The notes under the pieces were generated by a model. The model saw only the letters and a program-made list of their open reading frames with translations. It made no database searches and was not told the origin of the DNA. From Chitinophaga pinensis (GTDB lineage: Bacteria > Bacteroidota > Bacteroidia > Chitinophagales > Chitinophagaceae): a DNA stretch of 64,000 bases. Below, piece after piece: positions 55,739 to 64,000 of this stretch. The translations under genes and the position numbers were made by a program. Numbering within the stretch: position 1 is the first letter of the stretch; each line of letters starts with the position of its first letter. The stretch covers positions 1-64,000 of the forward strand of contig NZ_VOHS01000018.1 of the NCBI RefSeq assembly GCF_007896845.1, written 5' to 3'.

Positions 55739-56938
55739 TTACAGTGCTGCGAGGTTATTATCGTATGTAGGGAGTTGTTTTTTCATCAGCTCATAAAACA
55801 GCATGGCGTGTTTACGTGCGACGGTTCCCCACATGGTGTTTCTTGTTTTCATGAATGCTTTCTTACCCATTTCCTGACGTATGTTTTCATTACGGAGGAG
55901 ATAGATGGCATTGTCGGCGAGTGCATCTTCATCGCCTGATTCAATGATGATACCTGTGTCTTTGTCCAGCATTTCATCTGCTAATACAAAGGCATTGGAG
56001 ATGATCGGGCAACCGGCACTCATCGCATACATAAATGTACCGCTCATGGCCTGATTGCGATCACGGGAGGTGAAGAGGTAAATATCTGTCAGAGACAGGT
56101 AACTCAGCAAAATATGCGTGGGGATGAATTCATTTACCAGTTTGACATTATTAGTAAGGTTATTTTCCCTGATTAATTGTTCAAGACTTTCACGGTAGGC
56201 TTCGCCTTCTGATGCGACGAGGTTGGGGTGGGTATTCCCCAGTATGATGTAGACTGCCTCCGGAAATTCCGCAGCAATTTTCACCATCGCTTTGATACCG
56301 GTCTCAATCCCCTTGTTCGGACTCAGCAGGCCAAAAGTGGTGAGGATCTTCTTATCATTCAGATGTAATTTACTTCTGAGTTCGCCTCTGTTGGCCGCCG
56401 GAATGAAGTGTGTGCCATGGGGTATAATCGCCAGCTTGTCTGCCTGAATATTGTAATCTTCCACCAGTAAGCGATGGGAATGATGCGTCATCACCAGCAC
56501 CTTATCTGCCAGCAGACAGATACTTCTGACCAGCTTCAGCCGCTCTACATCCGGATCGGGCAATACAGTATGGAAACGTATAATGAAAGGTTTGGTCAGC
56601 AGAGAGAGAAAGGCCAGTACATACTCGCCCATATTCCCGCCAAAAAGACCGAATTCATGCTCTATACATACCATTTTTATAGCGGGATTCTGATTAATAG
56701 CTTCCGCGCCTGCAATACAGGAGTTTAGTCTGCAACCGTCCATAACCATGGTAACCGGAGAGGCATAATTATCTGTGTTGGCCCGTTTATCCAAAGCGCA
56801 TACGCTGATTTCAAACTCATGTTTGAGCAAGTACATGAGTTCATTGGTAAGATCCGCTGTAAAAGTGGCGATTCCACATTTACGGGGGGAATAAGTACTC
56901 ACATAGAGTATCTCCGGCTTCATGTCAAATGTATCCAT
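55739..56938 (-). CDS. GT4-like glycosyltransferase
   Basis: A 399-residue GT-B protein with YSPRKCGIATFTADLTNELM (sugar-binding N-terminal loop), IKMVCIEHEFGLFGGNMGEY near residue 95, VLVMTHHSHRLLVEDYNIQA, TTFGLLSPNKGIETGIKAMV near 215, and SGTFMYAMSAGCPIISNAFV near 315. The usual E-x7-E motif is replaced by Q-A-M-S-G-T-F-M-Y, so its donor site is atypical. It is the first gene of the operon with 54609 and 53598. Substrate unknown. Confidence 0.88.
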   Translation of the reverse strand: MDTFDMKPEILYVSTYSPRKCGIATFTADLTNELMYLLKHEFEISVCALDKRANTDNYASPVTMVMDGCRLNSCIAGAEAINQNPAIKMVCIEHEFGLFGGNMGEYVLAFLSLLTKPFIIRFHTVLPDPDVERLKLVRSICLLADKVLVMTHHSHRLLVEDYNIQADKLAIIPHGTHFIPAANRGELRSKLHLNDKKILTTFGLLSPNKGIETGIKAMVKIAAEFPEAVYIILGNTHPNLVASEGEAYRESLEQLIRENNLTNNVKLVNEFIPTHILLSYLSLTDIYLFTSRDRNQAMSGTFMYAMSAGCPIISNAFVLADEMLDKDTGIIIESGDEDALADNAIYLLRNENIRQEMGKKAFMKTRNTMWGTVARKHAMLFYELMKKQLPTYDNNLAAL

Positions 56939-57121
56939 ACCTAAGGTTTTAACGCAGTAAATAGATTCGAACTAACAAGGGCGGAGGGAATAAACAGGTC
57001 GTCCGGGGTCTGAATTGTGTCTGATAAGTGGAATCAGAATATAGAATTGCAAAAAGCGAACCAGTCAGAATTGGCACAGATTCTAATATTTTTATTATTT
57101 TCCTATATAAAAACTGACCCT

Positions 57122-57544
57122 ATGTCAAAACAAACCAGAAGACAATTCCTCTCTGCTGCCGGTAAGACTGCCGCGGTAACCGGTATCGCGACCATGACAG
57201 GCGGGGCTGCTATGGCAGCTGAGGCGCCCGCACAGAAGGTATTCGTCCATCATGTTTATTTCTGGCTGAACAATCCGGATAGTCAGGAGGACAAGGCAAA
57301 ACTGATTGCCGGCTTGCAAAAACTGGCAAAAGGCGCGAAAACCATCCTGCAACATCATATTGGTACGCCTTCCAGTACCAACAGGGACGTGATTGACCGT
57401 TCCTATCAGGTGTCGTGGCTGCTGTTCTTTAAGAACAAAGCAGAACAGGACATTTACCAGACAGACCCGGCACATCTGAAATTCATAGAGGAATGTTCTT
57501 CTGTCTGGAAGAAAGTGATTGTATATGATGCAGAGGATATTTAA
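57122..57544 (+). CDS. Tat-exported Dabb (stress-responsive A/B barrel) protein
   Basis: A 140-residue protein with a twin-arginine signal (MSKQTRRQFLSAAGKTAAVT), then a Dabb-type ferredoxin-like barrel: KVFVHHVYFWLNNPDSQEDK then AKLIAGLQKLAKGAKTILQH and YQVSWLLFFKNKAEQDIYQT then DPAHLKFIEECSSVWKKVI. The Tat motif RRQFLSAAG supports the start at 57122; the frame is open upstream to 57017 without family sequence. Dabb proteins are often dimers binding small hydrophobic molecules or acting as cyclases; no specific role is known here. Confidence 0.9.
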   Translation: MSKQTRRQFLSAAGKTAAVTGIATMTGGAAMAAEAPAQKVFVHHVYFWLNNPDSQEDKAKLIAGLQKLAKGAKTILQHHIGTPSSTNRDVIDRSYQVSWLLFFKNKAEQDIYQTDPAHLKFIEECSSVWKKVIVYDAEDI

Positions 57545-57573
57545 CGATACTTTGTATATTTGAATGTAACAGC

Positions 57574-57602
57574 ACAGCCCTGTCGCTGACGGGGCTGTTT
57601 AA
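57574..57602 (+). terminator. Rho-independent terminator
   Basis: An 11-bp stem (57574-57584 with 57588-57598, one G-T pair) closed by a GCT loop and followed by TTT lies downstream of the Dabb gene. Confidence 0.8.
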
Positions 57603-57682
57603 TCAGCCAGGATCTGTCCCTTCGCCAGAATATTAGGACTAACCAATGCCAGCCTTGATCTCATTTGTAAAAGCAATTGTTT

Positions 57683-58084
57683 ATGCTGAAAAGAATCATA
57701 GGACTGCTATTTCCCCAAAGCCCGCCGGAGCCGCATGCCTCCCTTAAGACGACGGGGAGCCGGATTACGGTAAGTGCACAGGATTGTACCGTTATTACTT
57801 CCAATTATTATGAGGAATCTTCTGACAGTGACGGACTGGAGGTACACATGCTGGATGGCCTGATTGGCCTCCGGAGCGTTGAAATGCGTGAAAAGGAGAT
57901 CTGTTATCTCTCCTGCGCTTATCAGCCCGATACGCATACCCATATGGAGCTGTTAAGTCCTTATATCTACAAAGACAGGATGACGGTCAGTTTCTTATTG
58001 GAAAGGCACAAACAGATCTCTATTTATGTGAATCCTGCTGATCACAGGGAGTACTATTTCGACCTTGAATTTATGAATGCTTAA
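57683..58084 (+). CDS. Hypothetical protein
   Basis: A 133-residue protein starting MLKRIIGLLFPQSPPEPHAS, with a short hydrophobic N-terminus and a beta-strand-rich rest (GSRITVSAQDCTVITSNYYE, MTVSFLLERHKQISIYVNP). No family is recognised. The first ATG in frame is 57683; a TTG two codons earlier is unlikely. Terminators lie on both sides, so it is probably its own unit. Confidence 0.65.
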   Translation: MLKRIIGLLFPQSPPEPHASLKTTGSRITVSAQDCTVITSNYYEESSDSDGLEVHMLDGLIGLRSVEMREKEICYLSCAYQPDTHTHMELLSPYIYKDRMTVSFLLERHKQISIYVNPADHREYYFDLEFMNA

Positions 58085-58106
58085 CCCCTGAATTGCTTAT
58101 AAAAAC

Positions 58107-58139
58107 AAAAAGCGAATGGCTGTCTGACCATTCGCTTTT
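58107..58139. terminator. Bidirectional terminator
   Basis: A 12-13-bp stem (58107-58119 with 58128-58139), AAAAGCGAATGG against CCATTCGCTTTT, lies between the hypothetical gene and the convergent receptor gene. Confidence 0.9.
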
Positions 58140-58172
58140 TGTTTGTTGTATGTTGTTCCCGTGAAAGAGCTG

Positions 58173-60773
58173 TTATTGCATGCCGTCCATCATACCCTGA
58201 TTACCGGCTCCTGAGCTTTTGCGTTTGAACAGGGAGGCATCTACTTTACCAAAGCGGTAGGCGATGTTCAGTCTGATCATCTGCGGGTTTCTCAGGCGTT
58301 CGTAGTTCTGTATGAAGTAGTCGCTGTAAGAATACTGACTGGTTTTACGTGAGCGGAAGATATCGCTTACACCCAGAGTTGCCGTCAGTGCCTTTGTTTT
58401 CAGGAAGCTTTTCTTCAGGGCGATGTCTATACCATAGAAAGAACGGATATAACCCTGAGAAGCGCTCTGTGCTTCCAGACCCGGAGGGCCACCACCAAAG
58501 CCGGTATTGGTATTGATCGGCAGGTTGGTTTTAGACTGATAGGTACCGGTCAGCTGCAGATCAAATGCTTTTGGCAGTTTGAAATTACTGTTGATCTTTC
58601 CAAACATACTCCACAGAGCGTCCTGTTGAGCGCCTGCGTTGGCGTTGATCTTTGAGTTATACAGGTTGATGTTGGTTGACATATCCCACCATTTTGTGAA
58701 ATAGTTCTGTACCGTGATCTCTGCACCTGTTGTATAACTGCTGCTGGCGTTGATATATGTATTGATCAGTGCTGTATTGCCGGTAGTCGGGTCTGTCTGA
58801 CGATCGATAAAACTTGTGATGGTATTATCGGTGTGTTTGTAGTATACGGAACCGAGGAAGGTATGGTTACCTTTGAATGTTTTCAGGTAAGACAGTTCCA
58901 GAGACTGTGTGAACTCTGGTACCAGACCCGGGTTACCTTTGGTGATATTGAATTTGTCGGTAGAATCCGCAAATGGTATCAGCTGGAAGAAGTTGGGACG
59001 GTTGATACGACGGGTCGCACTTATCTGTACTTCCTGATCGTGTTTCAGTTTCTGGCTCAGGAAGACAGTCGGGAACAGGCTGATAGGGTAGCTGTTGCTG
59101 AATTTCTGACCAGTCTGAACCAGTTCGCCCGTATATTCCGAACTTTCTCCACGCAGTCCTAATTTATAGCTGAAGTTTTTGATGCTGCTGCTGAAGGTCG
59201 CATAGGCAGCATACACACTTTCATTATTTTTATAGTTGCTGGTGTTGCCGGAAGTGAGGTCATACTGACCAGTTCCTTCGTTGAACAGATAATTGTAGTT
59301 ATTGTTCTCGATGTGACGGAAGGCCGCACGTAAACCAGCTTCCAGTTTACTCTTTGTACCCAGTGGTTTTACGTAGTCAGTCTGTGCGGTGATGTTGCGC
59401 ATCTTACCGCTACCATCGATCTTTTCCAGTTCATTACCGCTTACTGCACCACCTTTGATATTGTAGTAGTCAGTGTTGTAATTGGAGCTGTTGTCACTCT
59501 TACCTCCGAAGTAGTTGGCGTCCATCGTCAGTTCCTCACCTTCGTGTGGGAAGAGGTGTTTTAAGCCTAATACCAGACCGTTACCGTTAAAGGTACGTTC
59601 GCCTTCGGTTGTCCTGCGGCTGAAGGATGTCATAGCTGTACCGGAGTAAAGGGTATCGCTGTTGATGTCGAGAATGCTGGATGGTTTGAATGAACCGTGT
59701 ACTTTGATACCGGACACTGATAAGGTGGTACGGTTGGTGGCAAAGTAGTCCAGTCCGAGGCGGCCGAACATGAAACCGCCATTTGTTTTAGAGGTGTTTT
59801 CCTGCAGGGTATGGATATTGGGATCGTCCGCAATATCCAGCCTGTCGGTATGACCGTTGGTACGATCGCGCATCTGGTTGATCATCCCGCTGGCGGTCAG
59901 GTTAAATTTACCCTGACGTGCATTGAAGTCAATACCGCCATTGATACCGCCGCGTTTATCTACACCTGCACGGATATTACCATTATAACCGGTTTTACGG
60001 TTCTTTTTCAGGACGATGTTCACGATACCTGCACCACCACCAGAAGCGTCGTATTTGGCGCTTGGAGCGGTCATTACTTCTACGCTTTCAATCGCATCCG
60101 CAGGGATCTGATCAAGGGTGAGGGTAGTTGGACGACCATCGATCAGCAACTGTGGGGCTGCATTACGCATGGTCATTTTACCGTCGATATCGATGTTTAC
60201 AGAAGGTACGTTTCTCATTACGTCCTGTGCGGTACCACCGGCGCTGGAAATATTCTGTTCAACGTTGAATACTTTCTTATCCATATCCACTTTCATCAGT
60301 GGTTTGGAAGCGGTTACGGTAACGCCCTGCAGTTGACTGATATCGCTGGTCAGTTTGATATTGCCCAGGTCTTTGTCAAATGAAGGCATGGTGCCCGGCG
60401 CAGGTTTCTTTGTCATAAAAGAAATAGTCTGTGCGTAAGGCTTGAAACCGGTAGCAGATATCTTCAGGATCAATGGTCCCATTATCGGCAGATCTTCCAG
60501 ATTGAATTCACCATTGTTCTGTGTGATAACACCTTTCAGGAGAATATCTTTTCTGGTATTGGTGGCGGAGTCAAGTCTGTTCTGGAATACGATCACAGAG
60601 GTGTAAGGCATTGGCTTCCCTTCGTTGTCAAGGACTTTTCCATAGACACGTCCTATACTTGGTGGTTTACCGCCTGCAAATCCTCCCGGGCCGGCTCCGG
60701 CTCCCGGGCGCTGCTGCGCGGATACATAAAAGGAGAAGGTCAACATGGCGAATAGCCAGAGAATTCTTTGCAT
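58173..60773 (-). CDS. Outer-membrane beta-barrel (TonB-receptor-like) protein
   Basis: An about 866-residue exported protein. A signal peptide (LWLFAMLTFSFYVSAQ) is followed by a Gly/Pro-rich linker (QRPGAGAGPGGFAGGKPP) and a carboxypeptidase-regulatory-like domain (RVYGKVLDNEGKPMPYTSVI). A plug-like region (DKKVFNVEQNISSAGGTAQD, DALPADAIESVEVMTAPSAK-type DQIPADAIESVEVMTAPSAK) precedes a long beta-barrel ending MIRLNIAYRFGKVDASLFKR, then a Ser/Gly/Met-rich tail. This is the OMP_b-brl_3/FecA-like group, often linked to substrate-inducible uptake or sensing. ATG 60773 precedes the signal peptide; GTG 60794 is possible. A LytTR regulator lies 136 bases away on the same strand. Confidence 0.9.
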   Translation of the reverse strand: MQRILWLFAMLTFSFYVSAQQRPGAGAGPGGFAGGKPPSIGRVYGKVLDNEGKPMPYTSVIVFQNRLDSATNTRKDILLKGVITQNNGEFNLEDLPIMGPLILKISATGFKPYAQTISFMTKKPAPGTMPSFDKDLGNIKLTSDISQLQGVTVTASKPLMKVDMDKKVFNVEQNISSAGGTAQDVMRNVPSVNIDIDGKMTMRNAAPQLLIDGRPTTLTLDQIPADAIESVEVMTAPSAKYDASGGGAGIVNIVLKKNRKTGYNGNIRAGVDKRGGINGGIDFNARQGKFNLTASGMINQMRDRTNGHTDRLDIADDPNIHTLQENTSKTNGGFMFGRLGLDYFATNRTTLSVSGIKVHGSFKPSSILDINSDTLYSGTAMTSFSRRTTEGERTFNGNGLVLGLKHLFPHEGEELTMDANYFGGKSDNSSNYNTDYYNIKGGAVSGNELEKIDGSGKMRNITAQTDYVKPLGTKSKLEAGLRAAFRHIENNNYNYLFNEGTGQYDLTSGNTSNYKNNESVYAAYATFSSSIKNFSYKLGLRGESSEYTGELVQTGQKFSNSYPISLFPTVFLSQKLKHDQEVQISATRRINRPNFFQLIPFADSTDKFNITKGNPGLVPEFTQSLELSYLKTFKGNHTFLGSVYYKHTDNTITSFIDRQTDPTTGNTALINTYINASSSYTTGAEITVQNYFTKWWDMSTNINLYNSKINANAGAQQDALWSMFGKINSNFKLPKAFDLQLTGTYQSKTNLPINTNTGFGGGPPGLEAQSASQGYIRSFYGIDIALKKSFLKTKALTATLGVSDIFRSRKTSQYSYSDYFIQNYERLRNPQMIRLNIAYRFGKVDASLFKRKSSGAGNQGMMDGMQ

Positions 60774-60908
60774 AAGTAACATTCTTATAGACACAAAACT
60801 AATAGCGCGGTTCCATTATACATAGCAAATGAGACAATGCAAGGAAATAACGCGACAAAAAACATGAAAAATGGTGTTGGCTGTATTACTTGATAAGCTG
60901 GTAATGAC

Positions 60909-61622
60909 TTATTTAGTGCCTGTCAGCGCTGCTACGGCTTCCCGGTAGTTATCACCTACGGGCAGTTCCATGGTACCGATAAAAACACTGTTTTTACGGA
61001 TAGCAGTGATGTGGGCAACCGCTATAATATAGGATTTATGTATACGGATGAATCTGGCCGGTGGCAGCTGTTCTTCTACCTGTTTCAGCGGCATACGCGT
61101 TACCACGGGCTTGGCAGTGCCGGTCAGATGGATCCTGATGTAGTCTTTTAAGGCTTCTATCCAGATGATATCTGCTATATTGATTTTCAGTAGACTATAG
61201 TCTGAATTCACGAAGAAGAATTCCGGTGTGCTGCCCGGAGCGGCGGTCAGCTGCTGATGTTTCAGCTGATGCAGTTCTCTGGCTTTATTACATGCTTTGA
61301 TAAAGCGGGGCAGGCTGACAGGTTTCACCAGATAATCAGTCACATCCAGTTCAAATCCTTCCAGTGCATATTTTTCATATGCCGTAATGAGGATGATCAT
61401 TGGTTTATGGGCAAGGCTTTGTATGAATTGGAGGCCGGTCAGTCCGGGCATCTGGATATCAAGAAAGATCAGGTCAACAGTAGTTTCCTGTAATACCTTG
61501 ATGGCTTCGAAGGCGTCCGCACATTTGGCCACCATTTCAAGGAAAGGCACCTGTCGGATATTGTCTTCGAGAAGGTCAAGCGCGAGTGGTTCGTCGTCTA
61601 CGGCTATGCATCTTAATGTCAT
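60909..61622 (-). CDS. LytTR-family response regulator
   Basis: A 237-residue response regulator. A receiver domain (RCIAVDDEPLALDLLEDNIR) carries phospho-acceptor Asp55 in LIFLDIQMPGLTG and the conserved Lys in DYLVKPVS. A C-terminal LytTR DNA-binding domain follows (EFFFVNSDYSLLKINIADII then WIEALKDYIRIHLTG, RFIRIHKSYIIAVAHITAIR). The first ATG (61622) is used; an upstream TTG is not preferred. It pairs with the LytS-type kinase 168 bases upstream and likely controls targets such as the beta-barrel gene, which follows it. Confidence 0.95.
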   Translation of the reverse strand: MTLRCIAVDDEPLALDLLEDNIRQVPFLEMVAKCADAFEAIKVLQETTVDLIFLDIQMPGLTGLQFIQSLAHKPMIILITAYEKYALEGFELDVTDYLVKPVSLPRFIKACNKARELHQLKHQQLTAAPGSTPEFFFVNSDYSLLKINIADIIWIEALKDYIRIHLTGTAKPVVTRMPLKQVEEQLPPARFIRIHKSYIIAVAHITAIRKNSVFIGTMELPVGDNYREAVAALTGTK

Positions 61623-61790
61623 AATCAATCAGGAATCAGGAATTAAGAATGAGTAACTGGTTAGCCGTCAGCAGTGATATAAACACTTTATTATCAATGG
61701 TGTATTGTATTTCTTTTGTATCCTTCAATAATTCTTTCATAATCATATTGTGTAAAGCTAAATCTTAATCTTTAATTCCTGCCTCGTTCC

Positions 61791-62864
61791 TTAATGTAAA
61801 TGTAACTGCAAAGATACCACAAACCATCCCTCTTTTTTGCTGATCAGCAGCTGATAGTTGTCTTTATATAACAGGTTGAGTCTGCGTTTTACGTTTGTCA
61901 GTCCGATACCGGAGGTCTTATCCTTGATCTCGGTATACTCAGGATTGTACTTATTCATGACGGAGAACTGGAGTAAACCCTGTCTGGCGCGGAGTTCGAT
62001 ATCGATACGTGCGTCGGGAATGAGTCCGGTACCATGTTTAAACGCATTTTCCACAAAAGGGATCAGCAGCATGGGTTCTATTTCGTAACCATGTTCGGGC
62101 AACTGCATCGAGACATTGACCTGTACTTTTGCGCCAAAACGCTGTTGTTGCAGGTCGATATAACTTTGCAGATAATCTGTTTCCTTATCCAGCGCCACGG
62201 TATCTTCATCTGCCTCATACAGCATATAGCGCATGAGGGAGGATAATTTGATCAGGGACGGTTCCAGCTGATCCGACTGTTTTCTGGCCAGTGCCACCAT
62301 GTTGTTCAATACATTGAACATAAAATGGGGGCTTACCTGTGAACGCAGGAGAGAGAGTTCTGTTTTCAGATTTTCGTTCTCTTTGGCGCTTGCCAGTCTG
62401 TCTGCATTCATCTTATCTCTGATCATCCGCCATGCCGTACTACAGGCCAGTATGAACAGCACTGTAAAGAAGGTGAAGAGGATGGTTGGTTTTAGTTCAG
62501 CCTGTTTATGTGTGATAAATGACTGTACAAAAAGGTACCGTAAGTAGATAAGTGTGGCAAAAAGGAGGAGTAATACACCGCCGAACTGCAGGTATTTCTT
62601 ACGATAGATCAGTTTTGGTATCAGAATATTTGAATTCAGATAGAAAAAGAGCGTAAGCAAAATGGCATTGATGATAAAATGGATATGCCAGTAGCGCTCA
62701 TCCGGATCAGGCCCTCTGTGCTGATCAGGAGACGGACGCAAAAGATAAGGCAGAGAAAAGAGCGTGATCCAGGCTACGGCATGCAGGAAAATCTGCGCCC
62801 ATCTCCTGGAATACCAAGCCTGTCTGGTATCGTTAACAAGTGTAGTCATTCCGGTGTGTGACAT
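61791..62864 (-). CDS. LytS-type membrane sensor histidine kinase
   Basis: A 357-residue kinase with N-terminal membrane helices (QIFLHAVAWITLFSLPYLLR, HFIINAILLTLFFYLNSNIL, LQFGGVLLLLFATLIYLRYL, LFTFFTVLFILACSTAWRMI), then LRSQVSPHFMFNVLNNMVAL with the phospho-accepting His180 in the His_kinase domain, and an HATPase module (PMLLIPFVENAFKHGTGLI, SGIGLTNVKRRLNLLYKD). It has no extracellular sensor domain of size. It should phosphorylate the LytTR regulator downstream. The signal is unknown. Confidence 0.95.
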   Translation of the reverse strand: MSHTGMTTLVNDTRQAWYSRRWAQIFLHAVAWITLFSLPYLLRPSPDQHRGPDPDERYWHIHFIINAILLTLFFYLNSNILIPKLIYRKKYLQFGGVLLLLFATLIYLRYLFVQSFITHKQAELKPTILFTFFTVLFILACSTAWRMIRDKMNADRLASAKENENLKTELSLLRSQVSPHFMFNVLNNMVALARKQSDQLEPSLIKLSSLMRYMLYEADEDTVALDKETDYLQSYIDLQQQRFGAKVQVNVSMQLPEHGYEIEPMLLIPFVENAFKHGTGLIPDARIDIELRARQGLLQFSVMNKYNPEYTEIKDKTSGIGLTNVKRRLNLLYKDNYQLLISKKEGWFVVSLQLHLH

Positions 62865-63107
62865 TAAACAACCTCAAAAGAACCAAAAAAATCCATCATT
62901 CAGGCAAATATTGAGATGAATGCCGGTTTTTTGGCGGCAAACCTGTACTTTTCGTTATATTGCTGTTTATTAGTGAATTAGGAAGTGTATCATGCCCCGA
63001 ACCCCGGAGAAACTATTACTAATCGGCGACAAGGTAACCAGGTGTGTCAAAATAACAAATATTGATGTAAATCATCCCTGTAGGCAAACAAAAGGCATGG
63101 AATAACG

Positions 63108-63490
63108 GTGTGGAACATGCTAAGTCCGCAACTTGTTGAAAAAAATGCCCATTCCACATTCAAACTAGTAATACCTGTTATAAATTATGGGAAAGTATAT
63201 TTAGAATTTTTTTTATTTAATTTGACCGATAATGCAATATCGTACATGTGGTCCGGGATAGTTTCCGACACGGGTAAAGATGATGTTTTTACTGTTTCAA
63301 GGGATATGGCATAAGGATTGGGCATTAAACAGTACGAAAACATCTATTCCAATATCAGTAACAGCATACACCGCGGTTATGAATGCTATGGCGTAAGCCT
63401 TTAAATTAAAAACCAGGTCCGTACGTTTGAGCGATTTTGTAGTCAGGCGAGCACAAAGAAGGGAGAGGAGCTCTACGTTTATTAATTAAT
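63108..63490 (+). pseudogene. Probable decayed histidine-kinase C-terminus
   Basis: The frame 63108-63314 reads YLEFFLFNLTDNAISYMWSG, similar to the N-box of histidine-kinase ATPase domains, and VFTVSRDMA. A second frame then reads GLGIKQYENIYSNISNSIHR then GYECYGVSL, a stop, and KKGEELYVY, similar to the G-box and last strand. Together they look like the remains of a histidine kinase directly before the response regulator at 63514. No H-box is found. The match is by eye and moderate. Confidence 0.45.
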
Positions 63491-63513
63491 AACCGCGATA
63501 CACCTTACAGCAG

Positions 63514-63921
63514 ATGAGTAAAGTAAAGAACGTTTGCATTGTCGATGATGATGAATTATTCCAGTTTGTAATGCGGCAGCACTTTGAGCGGCTGGATCTT
63601 GTAGAACACGTCCATAAGTTTACAGATGGCGAACAGGCGCTTCGTTATATCAAGTCTCACCTTGATCATCCGGAAGAATTGCCGGATCTGATCTTATTGG
63701 ACGTTAATATGCCGTATATGGACGGCTGGCAGTTTATGACTGAATTTGTACGCCTGCAATTACCTGCCGGAAAACATATCCGGGTATATATCCTTACCAG
63801 TTCAACACATGAAAGTGATTTACAGAAAGCCCGCGAGTTCCCAACCTTATCCGGTTATCTCGTGAAACCTATCGGAAAAAATATGATCCGCGAAATCCTC
63901 GTAGGAGCAGAACAGCACTAA
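63514..63921 (+). CDS. CheY-like stand-alone response regulator
   Basis: A 135-residue single-domain receiver. It has the acidic pocket (CIVDDDELFQFVM, Asp11-13), the phosphorylation site Asp63 in LILLDVNMPYMDGWQFM, Thr95 in VYILTSSTHESD, and the conserved Lys118 in SGYLVKPIG. There is no output domain. A decayed histidine kinase lies just upstream, so it may now depend on another kinase. It ends 79 bases before the window edge. Confidence 0.93.
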   Translation: MSKVKNVCIVDDDELFQFVMRQHFERLDLVEHVHKFTDGEQALRYIKSHLDHPEELPDLILLDVNMPYMDGWQFMTEFVRLQLPAGKHIRVYILTSSTHESDLQKAREFPTLSGYLVKPIGKNMIREILVGAEQH

Positions 63922-64000
63922 GTCTTTTCCTGTATCAATATCAGTATAAGGTCTGATGACCGTCATCTGCCTGCTGCTGCATAAGGTGGACCTTTGTTGT

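Noticed and set aside
59811-60383. A 190-codon plus-strand frame inside the outer-membrane receptor
   Set aside because: It is antisense to conserved plug-domain sequence and has no domain of its own.

Overview
The window looks like a chromosomal segment of a Bacteroidota member of the Chitinophaga type. This rests on a SusC/SusD pair, a T9SS type B (gliding-motility-like) C-terminal domain, many glycoside hydrolases, LytTR/LytS-type signalling, an outer-membrane beta-barrel receptor, and a TTTG / TAnnTTTG promoter. The genus is inference; no rRNA or tRNA gene was seen.

Layout. 0.3-2 kb: a decayed sigma-54 activator and a decayed outer-membrane protein. 1.9-6 kb: an AraC regulator, a HbpS/GlcG-like protein, an SDR, two overlapping small membrane proteins and a Crp/Fnr regulator. 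6.1-18 kb: an intact alpha-galactoside utilisation locus (SusC, SusD, GH27-like enzyme, GH36 alpha-galactosidase, GntR-type sensor-regulator, Na+/solute symporter), all on the + strand with short gaps or overlaps. 18-25.5 kb: a decay zone with broken GH13 amylase, GxGYxYP protein, secreted protein, AraC, DUF1624 membrane protein and VOC fragment, some carrying internal tandem duplications. 25.5-35.7 kb: YqgE, a GH92 mannosidase, and small redox genes (SDR, NmrA, thioredoxin-reductase-like, quinone oxidoreductase) mixed with Crp, AraC and HxlR regulators, several of them frameshifted.

35.7-41.2 kb is the most unusual part. A non-coding stretch holds a perfect 28-bp inverted repeat and a tandem array of about 97-bp units. 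It is followed by a divergent pair: a CarH-like MerR/B12 photoreceptor (keeping W-x9-E-H and E-x-H-x-x-G) and a carotenoid operon crtI-crtB-crtZ-lycopene cyclase. Between them lie two identical TTGTTTAA-N16-TTAAACAA motifs, probable operators. The expected scheme is a B12-dependent repressor that releases carotenoid synthesis in the light, but the regulator has a one-base frameshift inside its DNA-binding domain.

41-47 kb: AraC, NmrA paralogue, DUF4268 protein, lipoprotein, a 59-residue membrane protein with a prohibitin-like SPFH protein, and a DUF3592-like membrane protein. 47-57 kb: a large T9SS type B surface protein, a GH47 mannosidase, an AraC regulator, and a GH130 enzyme facing a three-gene operon of two GT4 glycosyltransferases and an alpha/alpha-barrel protein, suggesting mannoside or other glycan turnover. 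57-64 kb: a Tat-exported Dabb protein, a hypothetical protein, a TonB-receptor-like beta-barrel protein, a LytTR regulator and LytS-type kinase, a decayed histidine kinase, and an orphan CheY-like regulator.

About thirteen loci are broken. Several carry one or two small indels, which could be sequencing errors, but the internal duplications and deletions cannot be explained that way.
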